Below, in pieces: positions 1 through 9,821 of a DNA stretch of 64,000 nucleotides; position 1 is the first letter of the stretch; each line of letters starts with the position of its first letter. The notes beneath the pieces were generated by a model. The model had not been told where the DNA came from, made no database searches, and saw only the letters and a program-made list of their open reading frames with translations. Source of the stretch: Pseudomonas orientalis (GTDB lineage Bacteria; Pseudomonadota; Gammaproteobacteria; Pseudomonadales; Pseudomonadaceae); the NCBI RefSeq assembly GCF_022807995.1, contig NZ_CP094351.1, forward strand, positions 4,123,001 to 4,187,000, given 5' to 3'. A program made the translations under genes and the position numbers.

Positions 1-240
1 CTGCTGAGCAGCGTGCCCGCCTGGGCCTGCACGCCGGACGAAGCCACCGCCAAGCGCGAGCAACTCGCGCGGGAAGTGACCCGACTCACTGAGCAGAACC
101 CGACCAAAGCCAAAGAGATGAATGACGAGTTGCAGAAAATGGACCTGGACACCGAAAGCGCGGAATTTCCCGATAAATGCCAGTTGATCGACGCCCGGCT
201 CAAGGAATTGAAAGAAGCCGCCGACAAAGCCAAAAACTAA
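1..240 (+). CDS. Small exported protein, 5' end outside window
   Basis: The reading frame is open from base 1, so the start codon lies upstream of the window. The visible N-terminus (LLSSVPAWA then CTPDEA) looks like the end of a Sec signal peptide with an AWA cleavage site, followed by about 70 mature residues that are charged and helical, rich in K, E and D. The mature protein has two cysteines, one near the N-terminus and one near residue 60, which could form a disulfide in the periplasm. The type is common in Pseudomonas as short hypothetical periplasmic proteins; I do not recognise a function. The gene ends just before a strong terminator. Confidence 0.65.
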   Translation: MLSSVPAWACTPDEATAKREQLAREVTRLTEQNPTKAKEMNDELQKMDLDTESAEFPDKCQLIDARLKELKEAADKAKN

Positions 241-250
241 AAGCCATAAA

Positions 251-275
251 AAAACCGGACATCGTCCGGTTTTTT
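251..275. terminator. Bidirectional rho-independent terminator
   Basis: A perfect 10-bp stem (AAAACCGGAC / GTCCGGTTTT) with a 3-nt loop is flanked by A-run and T-run, so it can terminate both the small exported gene on the left and the convergent helicase gene on the right. Confidence 0.9.
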
Positions 276-289
276 CATATCAAGCCATC

Positions 290-1636
290 TTACTCGGCAG
301 CCGACGCTTCCGGCTTGCGGCGCTTGAGCGGGGCCATGCCGTCCTTGCTGACGAGCGACAGGTTGTCGGTCTTCGGCCGGTTGGCGATCTTGCGTTTGGT
401 CGGCGACTTGGCGCCGGCTTTCTTCTTGTCGCCCTTGGCGTCGACTTTTTTCTTCTTCACCCCAACGGCCTTGCCCGACGCCTTGACCTTCTTCGGCCCG
501 GTGTAGGTGCCTTTGACTTCCTTGATGGTACGGCGCTCGAACGATTGCTTCAGATAGCGCTCGATGCTCGACATCAGGTTCCAGTCACCGTGACAGATCA
601 GCGAGATGGCCAAGCCATCATTGCCGGCGCGCCCGGTACGGCCGATACGGTGCACGTATTCGTCGCCACTGCGCGGCATGTCGAAGTTGATCACCATGTC
701 CAGGCCGTCCACGTCGAGGCCGCGCGCGGCAACGTCGGTGGCGACCAGGATCTTCACGCCGCCGGCCTTGAGGCGGTCGATGGCCAGCTTGCGGTCCTTC
801 TGGTCCTTTTCGCCGTGCAGCACGAACGCCTTGTATTCCTGCGCCACCAACCGGCCGTAGATGCGGTCGGCCGCGGCGCGGGTGTTGGTGAACACGATCG
901 CCTTCTGATAGGTCTCGTTGGCCAGCAACCAATTGAGGATCTGTTCTTTATGCACGTTGTGGTCAGCGGTGACGATCTGCTGCCGCGTGGTTGCGTTCAG
1001 GTCGCTGACATTGTTGACCTGCAGGTGCTCGGGGTTGTTCAGCACTTTGGCGACCATGTCGCGCAGGGTCGAGCCGCCGGTGGTGGCGGAGAACAGCATG
1101 GTCTGCTGGCGGTTCACGCATTCAGCGACCAGGCGCTGCACGTCGTCGGCAAAACCCATGTCGAGCATGCGGTCGGCTTCGTCCAGCACCAGCACTTCGA
1201 CTTCCTTGAGGTCGAGGTTGCCGGCGTTGAGTTGCTCGATCATGCGGCCCGGGGTGCCGATCAGAATGTCCGGAACCTTGCGCAGCATGGCGGCCTGGAC
1301 CTTGAAGTCTTCGCCGCCGGTAATAATGCCGGACTTGATGAAGGTGAACTGCGAGAAGCGCTCCACTTCCTTCAGGGTCTGCTGGGCCAGCTCGCGGGTC
1401 GGCAGCAGGATCAGGGTCTTGATGCTGACGCGCACCTTGGCCGGGCCAATCAGGCGGTTGAGAACCGGCAGGACGAAAGCGGCGGTTTTGCCGCTACCGG
1501 TTTGCGCCGTCACCCGCAGGTCACGCCCCTGGAGCGCGAGCGGAATGGCCGCTGCCTGCACAGGCGTAGGCTCGACAAATTTAAGCTCGGCCACGGCTTT
1601 GAGCAGGCGTTCGTGCAGGGCGAATTGGGAAAACAC
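290..1636 (-). CDS. DEAD-box ATP-dependent RNA helicase
   Basis: The 448-aa protein carries the DEAD-box helicase motifs in order: Q motif region (F..PTPVQ), motif I AQTGSGKT, PTRELAQQ, TPGR, motif II DEAD, SAT, then the helicase C domain with ARGLDV and HRIGRTGRAG. The last ~70 residues are a lysine/arginine-rich tail, as in accessory RNA-binding extensions of SrmB/RhlE-like helicases in Pseudomonas. It should unwind RNA in the cytoplasm, probably in ribosome assembly or RNA decay; the exact paralogue is uncertain. I chose a GTG start at 1636 because a GAGG ribosome site lies 8 nt upstream and the protein then begins at the conserved FSQF.L segment; an upstream start at 1660 is less likely. 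Confidence 0.9.
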   Translation of the reverse strand: MFSQFALHERLLKAVAELKFVEPTPVQAAAIPLALQGRDLRVTAQTGSGKTAAFVLPVLNRLIGPAKVRVSIKTLILLPTRELAQQTLKEVERFSQFTFIKSGIITGGEDFKVQAAMLRKVPDILIGTPGRMIEQLNAGNLDLKEVEVLVLDEADRMLDMGFADDVQRLVAECVNRQQTMLFSATTGGSTLRDMVAKVLNNPEHLQVNNVSDLNATTRQQIVTADHNVHKEQILNWLLANETYQKAIVFTNTRAAADRIYGRLVAQEYKAFVLHGEKDQKDRKLAIDRLKAGGVKILVATDVAARGLDVDGLDMVINFDMPRSGDEYVHRIGRTGRAGNDGLAISLICHGDWNLMSSIERYLKQSFERRTIKEVKGTYTGPKKVKASGKAVGVKKKKVDAKGDKKKAGAKSPTKRKIANRPKTDNLSLVSKDGMAPLKRRKPEASAAE

Positions 1637-1829
1637 GGGTGCTACCTCGAAGAAATACAAAATATCAGCTGCATAGGTTACCGGTTTCGGGCGTCCAAAC
1701 CGAGTTTCTTTACGCGAACGGTGCTAATCAGCTGCTTTTTTGTCAGCGGTTTTGTCCCTGGCATCAACTTTGTTGCACTTAAATGCTCTAATCGGGCCCG
1801 TGTCGTCTTACAGAAGAATCGGTTAACCC

Positions 1830-2540
1830 ATGGATATCAAACAGCTCTGGCTCAACGTCCAAGACCTTTGGGGCGCCCTCGATGAACACCCGGTCCTGCA
1901 TTCCAGCCTCGGCTTGCTGGTGTTGCTGGTGGTGGCTTTGGTGGTGGGGCGTGTGGCGCGTTACCTCATCCTGCACGCGGTCAAGCTGCTCGGCCGGCAA
2001 CCGGCGCTGCATTGGCTTAACGATCTGCGGCATAACAAAGTCTTCCATCGCCTGGCGCAGATGACGCCGTCCCTGGTGATCCAGTTCGGCCTGTACCTGG
2101 TGCCGGACCTGAGCAAGACCGCCCTCCTGTTCATCGGCAACGTGGCCCTGGCGATCACCATCCTGTTCATGGTGCTGGCGATGAGTGCCCTGCTCAACGC
2201 GCTGCTGGATATCTACGCGCGCACCGAACATGCGCGCACCCGCTCGATCAAGGGTTATGTGCAATTGGCAAAGATGGTGCTGTTCGTGTTTGGCGCGATC
2301 ATCATCGTCGCCACCCTGATCGATCGTTCGCCGCTATTGCTGCTGTCGGGCCTGGGCGCGATGTCGGCGGTGATTCTGTTGGTGTACAAGGACACCTTGC
2401 TGTCGTTCGTCGCCAGCGTGCAACTGACCAGCAACGACATGCTGCGGGTCGGTGACTGGATCGAAATGCCCCAGGTCGGCGCCGACGGCGATGTGGTGGA
2501 TATCACCCTGCACACGGTCAAGGTGCAGAACTACTCGTGA
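1830..2540 (+). pseudogene. mscS-family channel gene, 5' part, cut by the island
   Basis: This encodes the N-terminal 234 residues of a small-conductance mechanosensitive channel of the YbdG/MscM type: several hydrophobic helices, then the MscS pore-to-beta-domain transition (GLGAMSAVILLVYKDTLLSFVAS, and VGDWIEMPQ followed by GDVVDITLHTVKVQN). At 2531 the frame leaves the chromosome and enters the island, reading two foreign codons (Y, S) to a TGA at 2538-2540. The remainder of the gene is at 35615-36208. Joined through CAGAAC the two parts give 429 codons in one frame, close to the 415 aa of E. coli YbdG. A truncated product lacking the cytoplasmic vestibule is unlikely to form a working channel. 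Confidence 0.9.
2526..2531. repeat. Left copy of 6-bp direct repeat flanking the island
   Basis: CAGAAC at 2526-2531 is repeated at 35615-35620. It is codons Q-N of the mscS frame on both sides, so one copy is the target duplication or the crossover core. The following base is T in both copies, so a 7-bp core cannot be excluded. Confidence 0.8.
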
Positions 2541-2544
2541 GTGA
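2532..2544 (+). repeat. Left terminal inverted repeat of the island
   Basis: TACTCGTGAGTGA starts directly after the CAGAAC repeat. It matches the reverse complement of the right end (TATTAGTGAGTGA) at 11 of 13 positions, with the last eight identical. The left end also has a related GTGAGTTCTCG about 30 nt further in. Confidence 0.75.
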
Positions 2545-3869
2545 AAGACTAAATCAACGATTTGTGAGTTCTCGTTTCTAGACAGACATCCAAGGCACAC
2601 TCCCAGAAAACCAATGCCGTGACATGCCCCATCGTTCCCCCAGCACCACAAAGACCAGAACAAACGCATACTAGTACGCGACTCAAGGACTCTCACCCGC
2701 CTGCACACACAGCGCCCGACCTCGTAAACGCAAATCAAGTCCTGATCGCAGCTAGGTGGAAAGGGAGTGGATTGGTATCGGCAAACAGGACTGTACGTGG
2801 GTGTGCGAATTCCTAGCCAGGAAAGACAATTGCGAGTCAAAACACCCCCGAGTGTCACTCCCTCCCCCGTTTACAAATGCACTAGCTAGCAGGTAAGAAG
2901 CTCCAGTGATCACAGAATGTCGTATTGCTCCGCCCCTGCGCGGAATACAGATGCAGGGAGACGAGGAATGAAGCGTTGCGTTCCCCTGACATCCGCTTCC
3001 GATACGACGGGAATCAAATGTGGCTGCCTAAGCCCGCAGGGAGTCGTCTAACGCGGGGATAAGTCCTATCCTGGTTCGGCTCCCGTCTTTTGATGGGATT
3101 CCCTGCGAGCCAGTCGCCACGCGCCCGCAACTCTGGCCAAGTCCCAGCACTTTCAGCCCTCACCTTTGCCAAATTCGAGTTGGGAAAGAGGTCTCATTTT
3201 TTAAGTTTGGCACTCACTGCACCGGATCAAGCTGAATCAGATCCGACACCATCGGCTGTGGATGATCCTTATGGAAGAGATAATTCACCATGCCCGGACA
3301 ACCCGAGACACCGGCCTATAAGTCGCCGCACCTATCCAGATCAACGTAGGAGCCAGTATGAACTGGTCCAGTAAGTAGAGAGTCGTGCATGTCGGAATTC
3401 TATGAGTCCCGGAATGTCGTTCTAGCGTGTCATTGCCAGGCGCCCCGCCTTTAAATAATCATGAAACGCACGATTTGTGCGGGGCACCAACGCCATGTCG
3501 GGCGACATTGATGCGAGCATACGGTCAGTCGGCTATCAGCTCACACTCGTTTATAGCCCCCCTTCCCTTCCCTTCCCATCAAGCCAGTCAGAGGCTATGG
3601 GGAAGAGCCATGGTCGAACACATTTAACGGTTTTAAAAATCAGAGAGTTAGGAGCGGAGGCAAAAATTCCCCCACGTATTTTAGCCTCATAAATAGCCGA
3701 TATATAAATTAATAAAAACATAAATAACGTCAACTAAGCTGACAACTAAATCAAACTAAGAAAATCCTTGCCAACTCCGTACTCCTGAGAATAGGATTGC
3801 CCTACTAGTGAGTTAAATCAAATTCCGCAGACACCAAACTTCTTTTATTCAAACGATCTTCGAGGCGTT
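2545..3869. other. Long non-coding left end of the island
   Basis: About 1.3 kb between the left end and the first recombinase gene. Only short, weakly coding frames are present and none has a convincing start or family resemblance. The one structure I see is the inverted repeat at 3035-3107. Such a long leader next to recombinase genes could hold recombinase binding sites and the promoter of the module, but I cannot identify either. Confidence 0.6.
3035..3107. repeat. Imperfect inverted repeat in island leader
   Basis: CGCAGGGAGTC (3035-3045) pairs with GATTCCCTGCG (3097-3107) with one mismatch, enclosing about 50 nt that can form further short GC stems. No T-run follows. It may be an RNA structure or a protein-binding site of the recombination module. 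Confidence 0.4.
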
Positions 3870-5300
3870 ATGTCTTCCACAATAGAACCCCCAGCAAATG
3901 GCGACTACAGAAAAGTACTTCTCAAAAACCTGGTTCTCTGGCGCAAATGCACGGCTGCGGAAAGTGAAAATGCTACTGAATGGAGTAGCGACTATGGGGC
4001 GCAGTTCGCTTACAGCATTCCTTACCCTGTAATGCCGCTTCCTGCTCAATCTGATCTGATTCGATTTCACCTAATTCTTGCTCCAGACGGTAGCATCTGG
4101 AAAGAAGGAAGCCTCTACTTACTCGAATGCGCTCTTAATGGTGCGCAGCATCCAACAATCTCCGGGATAGCAGGCGACTTATGTAGCTTCGCGAATGCGC
4201 TGTCACATGCAGGCAAGAACATGTGGGACTTCGGCGGACCCAAAGCTACTAGGCCGACGTACTTCGTTAAGAGCATATTTAAAAAAAGAATCATGGAAAA
4301 CCCTAATTGCACGGGTACTGAGAATAGAAAAATAAATAGAATGGTAGATTTTTACAAGCATCATGTGGAACGAGGATTCAAGCCTGAGCAAGAGATGTGG
4401 AAAACGAGAAAAATACGAATCAAATTTGAAGACAAATATGGTTTTTCGCAACAGAAAGAAGTGGAAAGTACGGATTTAACTTTCAAGACAGTAAAAGAAA
4501 ACTACAACTTGCCAAGTGGCAAGTACGTCGTGGATGGAGGGAAGCTTTACCCAATTGGCAATGCAAATCAGGAAGCGCTGATAGACGCGCTTGCGTCGTC
4601 TGGTCACCAAGAAATGCTGCTCGCACATATCGTCGCATTGACAGGGGGGCCTCGTATGCAGACTATTTTTACCATGAGGCATAGCTGCATTAAAAAAGAC
4701 GCTGAAGATCGATTGATCCTTGCGGGGTTCGATGCAGGTGGTGACACGATGGTCGACACCAAGCATAACAAAAAGGAAAGGATAAACCTTCCGGAATGGG
4801 TACATTTTTTGATTGCGGATTACCTTGAATCAGATCGATATAAAATTCGAGCTGCTAAGTCCATCATTGGCACCACCGAAGATCAGTATATTTTCCTTAC
4901 TGAAACAGGAAGGCCGTATTACGTTGGAAAGAAAGACCAAGCTATCTTCGGCAGCACTGAATCTGGATCAGCCATTAGAAAATTCCAAAAGGAAACGCTT
5001 GAAAAAATACTAAAAAAATCTGGTAATTTTTTTAAGTACCGATTTCACGATCTCAGAGCGACATTCGGCATGAACCTATTAGAAGGATTGAAGAAGAATA
5101 GCGTAAGCGAGCTTGCTGCCTTAGACACGCTCAGAAACCGGCTTAACCATGCTTCGGTTGAAACCACCAAACGGTACGCAAGCTTTAAGCCTACAAAAGA
5201 ACAACGGGCGGCAGCTCAGTCGGAGTATGAGGATCATATTAGGTTAACCATAGATATCGAAAGGCTACGACATGGTACTCCTAGAGCGCACGACACGTGA
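3870..5300 (+). CDS. Tyrosine recombinase, first of the mobile trio
   Basis: This 476-aa protein has a complete tyrosine-recombinase catalytic set in its C-terminal half: box I arginine near R262 (LTGGPRMQTIF), a lysine-rich beta-hairpin near 298-302, HDLR at 393-396, a second histidine at H427 (LNHASVETT) and the nucleophile Y436. It should cut and rejoin DNA at the island ends. A GAGGCG ribosome site precedes the ATG. The next gene starts inside it (29-nt overlap). From memory it resembles the VPA1270/GmtY recombinase that leads gamma-mobile-trio islands; the active-site assignment is firm, the subfamily name is tentative. Confidence 0.85.
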   Translation: MSSTIEPPANGDYRKVLLKNLVLWRKCTAAESENATEWSSDYGAQFAYSIPYPVMPLPAQSDLIRFHLILAPDGSIWKEGSLYLLECALNGAQHPTISGIAGDLCSFANALSHAGKNMWDFGGPKATRPTYFVKSIFKKRIMENPNCTGTENRKINRMVDFYKHHVERGFKPEQEMWKTRKIRIKFEDKYGFSQQKEVESTDLTFKTVKENYNLPSGKYVVDGGKLYPIGNANQEALIDALASSGHQEMLLAHIVALTGGPRMQTIFTMRHSCIKKDAEDRLILAGFDAGGDTMVDTKHNKKERINLPEWVHFLIADYLESDRYKIRAAKSIIGTTEDQYIFLTETGRPYYVGKKDQAIFGSTESGSAIRKFQKETLEKILKKSGNFFKYRFHDLRATFGMNLLEGLKKNSVSELAALDTLRNRLNHASVETTKRYASFKPTKEQRAAAQSEYEDHIRLTIDIERLRHGTPRAHDT

Positions 5301-7164
5301 AATAGACATACGTGATTACGACCTAAGCTCCATCGCTCAGGCGATACGATCGATTCCTATTGAAGATCTAGCGATACGATTCACCGATGAGCGACGCTAC
5401 GATGTGGGCTCTCTTTGCTACACAGCGCGATTTTATGCCATCAGAAAACAGTCACGTCCGGTAGAAGCGAGTTCTATCGTAGATTATCGTCGTCCTAAAA
5501 TTCAAGAGTGGATCATCGCTATTGCCTCTGAGTGCTACATGAATTTAAGTGAAATGTCATGTTACGTAAATACCGCGAATTTTGCGAAATTTGCGAATTG
5601 GTCAGATCAGAATGGACACAAGCACTTCCTCGCCACAGCGGAAAACTATCATGAAGCTTATGGCGAATACACAGCAATCTTGATGGACAAAATTGCAGCA
5701 GGCCAGATCATTGATTACACGGCCAATAGAGACCAGGCTGGAGCTTATGACGCCGCCTCACTGTTCTTCTCAGAGGATAATTATGACTTTCGCCGCGACG
5801 TCCCCTTAATTTCCAACCCAAAACCTACAGGAAATCCGACACAACCACCATCAGCTGAGGCAGTGGGGGCCTATACCAGCGTTTGTGATTACCTATTCAA
5901 TGGTATCACCGACTTTCTCCTTAGCTTCAAGAATTTCCCTGCTCGGCTAGAATTAGGTATTGACAGACCTTGGCTATTGCTTGGGGAACTACCATTTGCT
6001 ACCAAATCTATATTGACCGAATCGGTGAAGCCGAAAGATTACCTTTATTGGGATTATGAAAAGGGCAGGTTGAGACCTGTTGAGGAAGCCTACACTTATT
6101 CAATTAACGCTATAAGTGGAGTCAAGCATGGTCATCAAGTGCAGGCCGAGTTGCTTCAGGCAGCGAATAAGGACCCTCGGCATGCAAGAAGAATGCGCTT
6201 GGCCAAGCTCGGTCATGATGCGTTTCTTGGATTGTTTTTTGCCAACACCGGACTTAATGATGCTCCGGTCAGAAATATCCCTTGGGATTCTAAATACGAA
6301 ATCACCTCAAGCAAAAGAGCAGGCTTCAAAACCATTAAATTTCGTGCTGACAATCGAGTCGTTGAGGTGGAAATCGAATCCATCTTCGCAAAAGACTTTC
6401 ATAAGTTTGTCAAGCTGCGCGAGTATATACTCGGCAGCAGCGAATCAAGGTTTTTATTTTTGGGGATGACTGTTTCCGACCCTGAAGAAATCATTAAGCT
6501 TCGGGCAAACGAACTTTTTAACTTTAATCAGCGGCTGAAGCATTACTACGACAAAAACTTTACTGGCTTGGGCGTACAAGAACTTAGAGCTTACAAAGCG
6601 GCTTATTGGCAGAATACCGGCAAGTCGACTGAGCAAACCGCTCAAACGATCAGCAACACTCCAGGCGCAACAAGAAAGTACTATACCACTCCCGATGAAT
6701 CAATGGCTGTGAGTGAAATAGCTGCGATGCTCAATCGTCTGATGCAACTACTTGATGATTACGCTGATGAAGACATACCTGCGGGTGCATGTGATAAACC
6801 GGGCGACCCCAAGGAAGAAATCAAAGTACCCCAAGGATATGAGCCAGATTGTAAAAAACTCGAAGGCTGCATTTATTGCTTGCATTTCAGGTTGCACTCG
6901 AATGAAGAAGACATCAGAAAACTACTAAGTATGCGCTTCGTTATTAAGCAACGAATTAAAAACTGCAAGAACGTGGAGCAGTTCTTGGCTATCCATCAAC
7001 CAGCAATCGACCACATTGACTTGTTATTGGAAACTCTTAAGTCAACGCGCCCGGATTCCGCAGCGTTAATCGCCAAAGTGTCATTCGATATCACTGAAAA
7101 TTTTGAGCTGACTGATTATTGGGAACGCCAATATTCGCGCTTGATTAATCTTGGGATAGCTTAA
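5272..7164 (+). CDS. Degenerate tyrosine-recombinase-like protein, second of trio
   Basis: The 630-aa product sits between two recombinase genes, overlapping the first by 29 nt and the next by 1 nt (TAATG). Its C-terminal half can be aligned by eye to a recombinase fold: a box I-like segment (FANTGLNDAPVRNIPW), a box II-like segment where the usual HxxR histidine is Q or V (GVQELRAYKAAYW), and a terminal region ending TPGATRKYY with a possible tyrosine. A CxxC (GCIYC) follows about 100 residues later, suggesting a small zinc-binding tail. The eroded catalytic residues suggest a structural or regulatory subunit rather than a strand-cutting enzyme. It probably corresponds to the VPA1269-family/GmtZ-like component; that identity is from memory. 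Confidence 0.7.
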   Translation: MVLLERTTREIDIRDYDLSSIAQAIRSIPIEDLAIRFTDERRYDVGSLCYTARFYAIRKQSRPVEASSIVDYRRPKIQEWIIAIASECYMNLSEMSCYVNTANFAKFANWSDQNGHKHFLATAENYHEAYGEYTAILMDKIAAGQIIDYTANRDQAGAYDAASLFFSEDNYDFRRDVPLISNPKPTGNPTQPPSAEAVGAYTSVCDYLFNGITDFLLSFKNFPARLELGIDRPWLLLGELPFATKSILTESVKPKDYLYWDYEKGRLRPVEEAYTYSINAISGVKHGHQVQAELLQAANKDPRHARRMRLAKLGHDAFLGLFFANTGLNDAPVRNIPWDSKYEITSSKRAGFKTIKFRADNRVVEVEIESIFAKDFHKFVKLREYILGSSESRFLFLGMTVSDPEEIIKLRANELFNFNQRLKHYYDKNFTGLGVQELRAYKAAYWQNTGKSTEQTAQTISNTPGATRKYYTTPDESMAVSEIAAMLNRLMQLLDDYADEDIPAGACDKPGDPKEEIKVPQGYEPDCKKLEGCIYCLHFRLHSNEEDIRKLLSMRFVIKQRIKNCKNVEQFLAIHQPAIDHIDLLLETLKSTRPDSAALIAKVSFDITENFELTDYWERQYSRLINLGIA

Positions 7165-9113
7165 TGAAAGCCACAACACCTAAAAAACTATTTCAATTAA
7201 AATCCGCGCCTCAGCATCGCGTTCAGAAACACCAATACAACACTGATGCCTACCGAGGAATGTCGTTTGATCGGATAGGGCCGGATTTGGTCGTATCTCG
7301 CGACTCAGAGGGGCATATAGCTAGCTATTTTGTGCAAAAGAAATGGAGTTTTCCGGCTCATGCATATTCTTCGACTGATAATCCTGACTTTTACTTCGAC
7401 GTATCTCTTTCAGAGCCTCATGCCGATCGGAATAACTTTTTTGTAAAAGCGGTGTTCGTCACGAAAATGTTTTCACCGCACACCAAGACAGGGGCGCCCG
7501 TGCGCCTTCCTGGCATGCACGCCACGCACAACTCACTTAATCTCATTGTGCGCCATGCCGAACAGTGCAACATACCTGTCACAGATTTATTCAACTCATT
7601 AGATCTCATGAAGTCGTATATTTCCAAATGCACCGCTTCCGAAATAAAACACCTAAAAAGCATCGCCCGGACCATCTCTAATAACAATTTGGCCATGCAC
7701 GGTATCACTATCCATTCTCACGTCCTTTCTCAACTTACTGAGATTGCACGCACAAATCGCAGTTCAAACGAATCCGATCAGACGCCAGTTATTCCGAGCC
7801 GCATATTAGCCAGGAAGTACACACAGTACAAAACGTGCCTGAAAGAATACAAGCACCACAAGCTCAGACTCCACAAACTAATCGTAGCCTGCTCTAACAA
7901 CAAGCAATATGGTCGATCCGGTCCTAAATATGGGCCAAGCCGAACACACCATCCTGATTTCGAACAAGCAGTAGCAGAACATGGGCTGAGCGAGCTGGCA
8001 AAAAAATACAAATGGCGTGATGTTCGTAGCTTGCCAAAACACCTCAGAAGAGTGCAGTGTAGTGCAAAAAACCTTATTCATTTGTTTACGCTTATGCGTG
8101 ACCATGAAGCTCTTAACCTGAGACCTGACTCCATAGAAAAAGTGCCAGGATGGAACGGTAATGCGCTTTACGTAAAAACAGTAACAACTAAGATAACAGG
8201 TGAACCTGAACGGTTAAAATGGATAACGGTGAGCGCGATTAAAGAGCCATTTGAGGCACTAGAATCCATTCGCAGTTTCATCTGCCCTTATATTAGCAAC
8301 AAAGATATGCAACAGTGGCTCATGGTGTCGCCCACATTCTTGCCCTGTTGCGGGGTTGCTCCATCTGAAGATCGCGTTCAACGATCCTTTGATAGGGACC
8401 TAATGCTTCCCGTCTACATTACTGAGCAAGACATAATGGAGTTAGAAAGCATCGACTCCACCCGAAACTGGCGCGCTGATAAGAAATTTCGCGTGGGTGA
8501 GCCATGGATTATAAATTCGCACCAATTCCGTCGTTCTATTGCAGTATACGCGGGGCAGTCGGGGTTGATCACCATTCAATCTTTGAAGCGACTTCTTCAG
8601 CACCTCACTGAAACAATGTCCGTTCATTATCAAAAAGGCTGTGCTGCGGAAAACTACATTATCGGGTTCGAACTTCCTAAATTGGCTAAGGAAATGATGG
8701 AAGCCAAAGCAGAAGCAGACAACGCACTCTATCTCCGCAACGTTCTTCTTACTAAGGAAGTGCTCGGTGGTTTTCACGGAAAGAAAGCCCAACAGCAAAA
8801 TGTCGAGGCCGTATGGATCCATAAGCAAGATCAGTTTAATCGTCGAGTAAAACAGGGGCTCCAGTCATTTGAGCCCAATTGTTTTGGCGGGTGTGCTTGC
8901 TCCCATCCGTGCGACAAACGAGCGCATTCCGACATCACCTCATGCTCTGGCTGCGAATACTGCATCGTGATTCCTTCTACGATAAATGCCACGATTAGTG
9001 AACTGAAATACGATCTGGAGCAGTTGAAACCCGGAACCGTTGAATACAGGGCAGAAGAGCAAAACCTTAAAGACTTTGAGGTGATGCGTGACCGGCTCAT
9101 CGCAGTGCGCTAG
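7164..9113 (+). CDS. Tyrosine recombinase, third of trio
   Basis: The 649-aa protein retains key recombinase residues: HQFRR (H453 and R456), H480 (LLQHLTETMS) and Y489 (VHYQKG). The C-terminus carries a cysteine cluster (CFGGCACSHPC, then CSGCEYC) typical of a zinc ribbon, followed by a basic helix. Its start shares one base with the stop of the preceding gene, so the proteins are probably made together and act as a complex at the island ends. The module therefore has two recombinases with recognisable active sites (genes 1 and 3) flanking one eroded protein (gene 2). Resemblance to Tn554 TnpB or to the VPA1268-type gene is plausible but not proven. Confidence 0.78.
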   Translation: MKATTPKKLFQLKSAPQHRVQKHQYNTDAYRGMSFDRIGPDLVVSRDSEGHIASYFVQKKWSFPAHAYSSTDNPDFYFDVSLSEPHADRNNFFVKAVFVTKMFSPHTKTGAPVRLPGMHATHNSLNLIVRHAEQCNIPVTDLFNSLDLMKSYISKCTASEIKHLKSIARTISNNNLAMHGITIHSHVLSQLTEIARTNRSSNESDQTPVIPSRILARKYTQYKTCLKEYKHHKLRLHKLIVACSNNKQYGRSGPKYGPSRTHHPDFEQAVAEHGLSELAKKYKWRDVRSLPKHLRRVQCSAKNLIHLFTLMRDHEALNLRPDSIEKVPGWNGNALYVKTVTTKITGEPERLKWITVSAIKEPFEALESIRSFICPYISNKDMQQWLMVSPTFLPCCGVAPSEDRVQRSFDRDLMLPVYITEQDIMELESIDSTRNWRADKKFRVGEPWIINSHQFRRSIAVYAGQSGLITIQSLKRLLQHLTETMSVHYQKGCAAENYIIGFELPKLAKEMMEAKAEADNALYLRNVLLTKEVLGGFHGKKAQQQNVEAVWIHKQDQFNRRVKQGLQSFEPNCFGGCACSHPCDKRAHSDITSCSGCEYCIVIPSTINATISELKYDLEQLKPGTVEYRAEEQNLKDFEVMRDRLIAVR

Positions 9114-9212
9114 CGGTCAACGGGGAGGCCAGTAGTTCTTTAGCCACTGCCTCAAGTCAATTTTTACTGGTGCGCACTTGCAAATTTCATATTCATACAA
9201 AGAGCGATCGAT

Positions 9213-9632
9213 ATGTATCACTACGAAGATACGCCCACGTTGCGCGATTACTACGCTGCCTTAGAGCGCATGATAAAATGCGAGACTCTCATTGTTAAAC
9301 CAGGCACTCGTATATCGCGTAAAACAGTTGCTCTTGAAGCAAGCAGAAGCGAAAGCGCAATCAAACGAAACCGTGCGGTATTCGACAATCTGAACGCCGC
9401 AATCGATAGTGCAGCAAAACAACAAGCTGAGAAGCAGGCACCAGGCGCGAGAAAAGTATCTGAAGCTAACCAGCGCCTTCGTGCAGCCAAAGCCAAGTCT
9501 GTTGGCTACAAGGAACTTTATGAGCATGCACTTGCACGAGAGTTAATGTTGCTTCTGCACATTGATGAATTGGAACGATTACTCGGTAACCGAGCCAATG
9601 TCATCCCGTTCGATTTTGGTCGCAAGCGGTGA
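9213..9632 (+). CDS. Small basic helical protein ending the recombinase module
   Basis: This 139-aa protein follows the third recombinase gene by 99 nt on the same strand. An N-terminal segment (RISRKTVALEASRSESAIKRNR) looks like a helix-turn-helix; the middle is alanine/lysine-rich coiled coil and the end is a second helix rich in leucine. In Tn554-type and VPA1267-type elements a small DNA-binding protein occupies this position (TnpC in Tn554), where it assists or orients recombination. The same role here is inferred from position, size and charge. Confidence 0.65.
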   Translation: MYHYEDTPTLRDYYAALERMIKCETLIVKPGTRISRKTVALEASRSESAIKRNRAVFDNLNAAIDSAAKQQAEKQAPGARKVSEANQRLRAAKAKSVGYKELYEHALARELMLLLHIDELERLLGNRANVIPFDFGRKR

Positions 9633-9821
9633 ATTCCGCCTGCGCTTCAGTTTACTGATTAAAACCTTTGCTCAGGAAAATGCACGCAGCCTCGTAGGGC
9701 GGTGAAGCTGTAACCCGGCACCATAAATCACCTTATGCGTGAGTGCCTGTAGCTCGCCCGCTCATCCTGTTAGAAAAGTGATTGATCTTGATGAGCCTAT
9801 AATAGAAAAACCTGTATGAAA

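Noticed and set aside
545..1885. 446-aa open frame on the plus strand
   Set aside because: It is antisense to the DEAD-box helicase, His/Val/Gly-rich in the pattern of GC-biased complementary frames, and has no motif.
3035..3107. Possible tRNA or riboswitch in the island leader
   Set aside because: The stem pairs well but there is no acceptor stem, anticodon arm or CCA pattern, and no riboswitch core I recognise; kept only as an inverted repeat.
9632..9821. Search for a qatD gene or remnant downstream of qatC
   Set aside because: The 190 bp contain no TatD-like sequence in any frame.
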